From positions 18,892 to 82,891 of the forward strand of contig NZ_MCRI01000008.1 of assembly GCF_001720165.1 (NCBI RefSeq): a DNA stretch of 64,000 nt, given 5' to 3'. Positions 61,273-64,000 of the stretch are shown here, in pieces. The notes beneath the pieces were generated by a model. That model saw only the letters and a list, made by a program, of their open reading frames with translations. It searched no databases and was not told the DNA's origin. The DNA is from Methylophaga muralis. GTDB taxonomy: Bacteria; Pseudomonadota; Gammaproteobacteria; Nitrosococcales; Methylophagaceae. A program made the translations under genes and the position numbers. Position 1 is the first letter of the stretch; every line of letters starts with the position of its first letter.

Positions 61273-64000
61273 ACTTTGTTTTTTTTCTGCGCTTTAGGTT
61301 CAGCCTTGATGTGATTAGAACCGAAGATGTGCACACCATTACGTCCGGCAGATTTGACTTCATACAAGGCAAGATCAGCTTTTTTGGTGAGTTCGCTGAC
61401 GGTCTCAGTTTCCAAATCACCTGAGAAAATCGCTACCCCGATACTCAAGGTAATCCGGAAATCATGGGTATGCACATGCAGCGGTTGTGACACGGTTTCC
61501 AGAATATGTTCAGCAACGCCTTTGGCATCTTCAGGTTTTTTGATTTCGGTCAGCAGAATCACAAACTCATCACCACCAACTCGGCTCAACGTATCGGTCT
61601 GCCGTAAACAATGCGTCATCCTGTCGGCTACCGCTTTAAGGATTTCATCCCCCACATCATGGCCATGTGTATCGTTGATTTGTTTGAAATGATCAACATC
61701 AACAAACATCAACGCTATCGGGTACCCAACTCGTTTAGCATGCGCCAATGTATGGCCGATACGTTCATCAAACAGGCGACGATTCGGCAGGCCTGTCAAA
61801 GTGTCGTGATAAGCCATTTGGCGGATGCGATCTGATTCAGACTTACGAGCAGTCACATCTTCAATTTGTGAGATAAAGTGAATAACCTCACCTTTTTCAT
61901 TACGCACCAGTGAAACGCTCAACAAAACAAAAATAATGTCGCCGGTCTTATGAAAATAGCGTTTTTCCATCTGATAATGCTCAAGATCACCATTGAGCAA
62001 TTTCTGTACGTATTCTAAATCCAGATCCAAATCATCAGGGTGTGTGACATCCACAAAGGTTTTGCCCATCAACTCTTCTTCACTGTAGCCAAGCATTCGA
62101 CACAGTGCACCATTCACTTCTAACCAACGGCCGTCCAATCCGACAATAGCCATTCCTATTGCTGCAGTATCAAATGCATTACGAAACCGCTCTTCACTTT
62201 GTTGCAAAGCCAATTCCGCCTGTTTACGCCAAGATATATCTGTCTTGGTTCCAATCACTCGAATCGCATTATTATCAGCATCTCGCTCTCCCACCGTGGC
62301 GCTACCAAGCATCCACTTCCAGCTACCATCCTTAGAGAGGATACGATGCTCGTTACGGTATTCGGGTTTTTCACCGCTAAGCATACGATTAATATCGGCT
62401 GTAACCCTTTCGATATCCTGTGGATGAATCAGTTTGAGCAAATTTTCCATTTTGCCAACGATATCGCCCGGCAAGTAACCCAATGTTGAAAGTAATTGCT
62501 CTGAAAATACCACCACATTGTTTGGTACATTCCAGTCCCACACACCCGCACCGCTGCCTTCCAGGGCATGCTTCCAGCGCTGCTCAGTCTCCAGAATAGT
62601 TTTCTGATGCAACCAGTCTTCAGTAATGTCATAACTGACACCCACTAAAGAAACGCTCTGCCCTGTCTCATTAAAGTACACCTCAGCAGAAGTATGTAAC
62701 ATCCGAGTTTCGTTGCCATGATGAATTCTGAAACGAATCTCCATGGTTTTATGTTGCTGCATGGCTTGTTCAACAGCGACGCGAAATGCCAGCAAATCCG
62801 CTTCATAGATCAGTTTTTCAAATTCGCTATATTCCAGTTGTTCAGTGCCAGACTTCAAGCCAAAAACATTGCTTGCCATTTTATCCAGCAGAATCATGTT
62901 GCTTTCAACTTCCCATTCCCAAATAGCAATCTCAGCCGCTTCAGTGGCTAAGGCCAGTCGGCGAGCATTCTGCCGATATGATTTGGTCATTTGCGCGGCG
63001 ATTCGAAGAGCATTTGCCCGACTATTGGCAATGGCTGCAATCACTAAAGCAAATAATAATGAAATAACACTGCCAATCAGCCAGATTAAAGCTGGGTTAC
63101 TGCGTGATACATTTTCAGCAAACTGACGATCTGGCTGACCAACAAAAGACCAGGTACGTCCGCCGATGTCATAGCTTTTTTGTAAACTGAAATTTACTTT
63201 GGAAGGGGTACCGCTTTGAGAGAACAACAAACCTTCTGACTGTTCGTCAGCATCGTCGTAAATTTTTAACAATCCAACATTGGTATGAGTGGCCAACACA
63301 TCCTTTAAAACATCATCAATACGGAATACTGCATATACCCAACCAGAGTTAACCGTTCGCAACTCTACTGGTAAATTGGATTCGCTGGGATCAATGAATA
63401 CCGGCAAATACATTAACAAACCATTTACAGGTGATGCCGAGCCATCCTGTTTTAATAAAACCTTTTCAGTAAGTGTTGCTGCACCACTCACAATGGCACG
63501 ATCCATTGCTACTTTGCGTGACGAATCTGAATACATATCAAAGCCTAGGGCTCGAATGTTTTTGCTGGTCATGGGTTCGATATAAAGGTTGGCAGAATAC
63601 TGTTCGCGCTCACCTTCCGGGAAAATATTGTAATCCGTCAATCCCAATTGTTTTACAGCATTGATATGGGCTTGTTTATCTTCTGGAGCTATAGCAGCAA
63701 CATAACCAAGCCCCTGAATGCCATGATAATTTTCTTCAAGTTTTAAGCTTTGATAAAAATTGGCAAAATCTTCGCGAGATAAATCTGGAGCGACATAAAA
63801 TAAACCCTGAGTCGCACGTAACATTTCACCATAAGCATTAACTTTACCGACAACGGCATCAGCAGCTTGGTTAAACATTATTGTATAAGCAGATTCGAGC
63901 CGGAAATATTCTGTCTCGGCAATTTTCCCTGCAACGAAAAATGTCACTACCAACCCTGACACTAAAGCGACTAACGACGTGACTAATGTAAAAGGCCTGA
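61269..64000 (-). CDS. CHASE-PAS-GGDEF membrane diguanylate cyclase (5' end beyond the window)
   Basis: At least 910 residues; the frame stays open to the window edge, where RPFTLVTSLVALVSGLVV forms part of a first membrane helix, so the start is outside. A periplasmic CHASE domain (LRATQGLFYVAPDLSREDF, GIQGLGYVAAI), helix 2 (LIWLIGSVISLLFALVIAAI), three PAS domains with PAC segments, and a GGDEF domain with DVDHFKQINDTHGHDVGDE and intact RVGGDEF. CHASE domains often sense small organic ligands; none can be named. Confidence 0.9.
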   Translation of the reverse strand, partial: RPFTLVTSLVALVSGLVVTFFVAGKIAETEYFRLESAYTIMFNQAADAVVGKVNAYGEMLRATQGLFYVAPDLSREDFANFYQSLKLEENYHGIQGLGYVAAIAPEDKQAHINAVKQLGLTDYNIFPEGEREQYSANLYIEPMTSKNIRALGFDMYSDSSRKVAMDRAIVSGAATLTEKVLLKQDGSASPVNGLLMYLPVFIDPSESNLPVELRTVNSGWVYAVFRIDDVLKDVLATHTNVGLLKIYDDADEQSEGLLFSQSGTPSKVNFSLQKSYDIGGRTWSFVGQPDRQFAENVSRSNPALIWLIGSVISLLFALVIAAIANSRANALRIAAQMTKSYRQNARRLALATEAAEIAIWEWEVESNMILLDKMASNVFGLKSGTEQLEYSEFEKLIYEADLLAFRVAVEQAMQQHKTMEIRFRIHHGNETRMLHTSAEVYFNETGQSVSLVGVSYDITEDWLHQKTILETEQRWKHALEGSGAGVWDWNVPNNVVVFSEQLLSTLGYLPGDIVGKMENLLKLIHPQDIERVTADINRMLSGEKPEYRNEHRILSKDGSWKWMLGSATVGERDADNNAIRVIGTKTDISWRKQAELALQQSEERFRNAFDTAAIGMAIVGLDGRWLEVNGALCRMLGYSEEELMGKTFVDVTHPDDLDLDLEYVQKLLNGDLEHYQMEKRYFHKTGDIIFVLLSVSLVRNEKGEVIHFISQIEDVTARKSESDRIRQMAYHDTLTGLPNRRLFDERIGHTLAHAKRVGYPIALMFVDVDHFKQINDTHGHDVGDEILKAVADRMTHCLRQTDTLSRVGGDEFVILLTEIKKPEDAKGVAEHILETVSQPLHVHTHDFRITLSIGVAIFSGDLETETVSELTKKADLALYEVKSAGRNGVHIFGSNHIKAEPKAQKKNKV

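Overview
The window looks like chromosomal DNA from a marine, methylotroph-type gammaproteobacterium. Methylophaga or a close relative (Piscirickettsiaceae-like) is my best guess. This rests on gene content and protein style: divergent fur/bamE, rnr, coq7, ycjX-ycjF, quinoprotein dehydrogenases, a 'methylamine utilization'-type cupredoxin, and many GGDEF/EAL proteins. No marker-gene comparison was possible. There is no integrase, prophage, plasmid function or CRISPR array.

Layout: 1-6.5 kb is housekeeping (rlmN cut by the left edge, ndk, nadK, recN, fur, bamE, beta-carbonic anhydrase, metallo-beta-lactamase hydrolase). 6.6-7.84 kb holds the strangest gene, a protein made almost entirely of about 23 'KWYEANL' units, internally duplicated and split by one extra base in a homopolymer. 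7.9-16.5 kb holds a small secreted protein, a Lon-like protease, PilZ, coq7, a diguanylate cyclase, cheV, tRNA-Leu and rnr. tRNA-His and tRNA-Thr, gdhA and a probable operon of cupredoxin, GGDEF-EAL protein, DUF3034 protein and lipoprotein truncated hemoglobin follow (16.5-22.7 kb). 22.7-32.7 kb is redox and stress metabolism: a diguanylate cyclase, a quinoprotein with altered active-site residues, an FNR-boxed cytochrome c peroxidase, an isochorismatase-fold hydrolase, a mini-catalase, a TetR regulator with twin operators, a quinone oxidoreductase and a two-propeller dehydrogenase.

32.8-51.5 kb is a complete assimilatory nitrate locus, all on the minus strand: nirB-nirD-nasA-porin; a new 37-residue membrane peptide followed by a NIT-domain sensor and an ANTAR antiterminator; nrtA-nrtB-nrtD with an EAL and a GGDEF protein behind them; then a NarK-type transporter and a PP2C/Ser-Thr kinase. 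Four sites match the sigma-54 GG-N10-GC rule, and two have a GCAC-N7-GTGC (NtrC-type) palindrome upstream. The nrtA leader carries two hexaloop hairpins of the A1/G4 ANTAR-target type. The natural reading is NtrC/sigma-54 control for nitrogen limitation plus NIT/ANTAR antitermination for nitrate, with c-di-GMP enzymes embedded in the same locus.

51.5-51.9 kb is a non-coding, strongly palindromic element of about 388 bp. 51.9-64 kb holds four more c-di-GMP proteins, a DUF4440-type lipoprotein, a broken MarR regulator and ycjX-ycjF; the last gene runs off the right edge. In all, nine GGDEF/EAL proteins plus one PilZ protein lie in 64 kb.

Caution: at least four genes (recN, the WYEAN gene, the GGDEF-EAL gene, marR), and probably the cyclase at 56.9 kb, are interrupted by single-base indels that one base would repair. 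That pattern suggests draft-sequence error at least as much as real pseudogenes.
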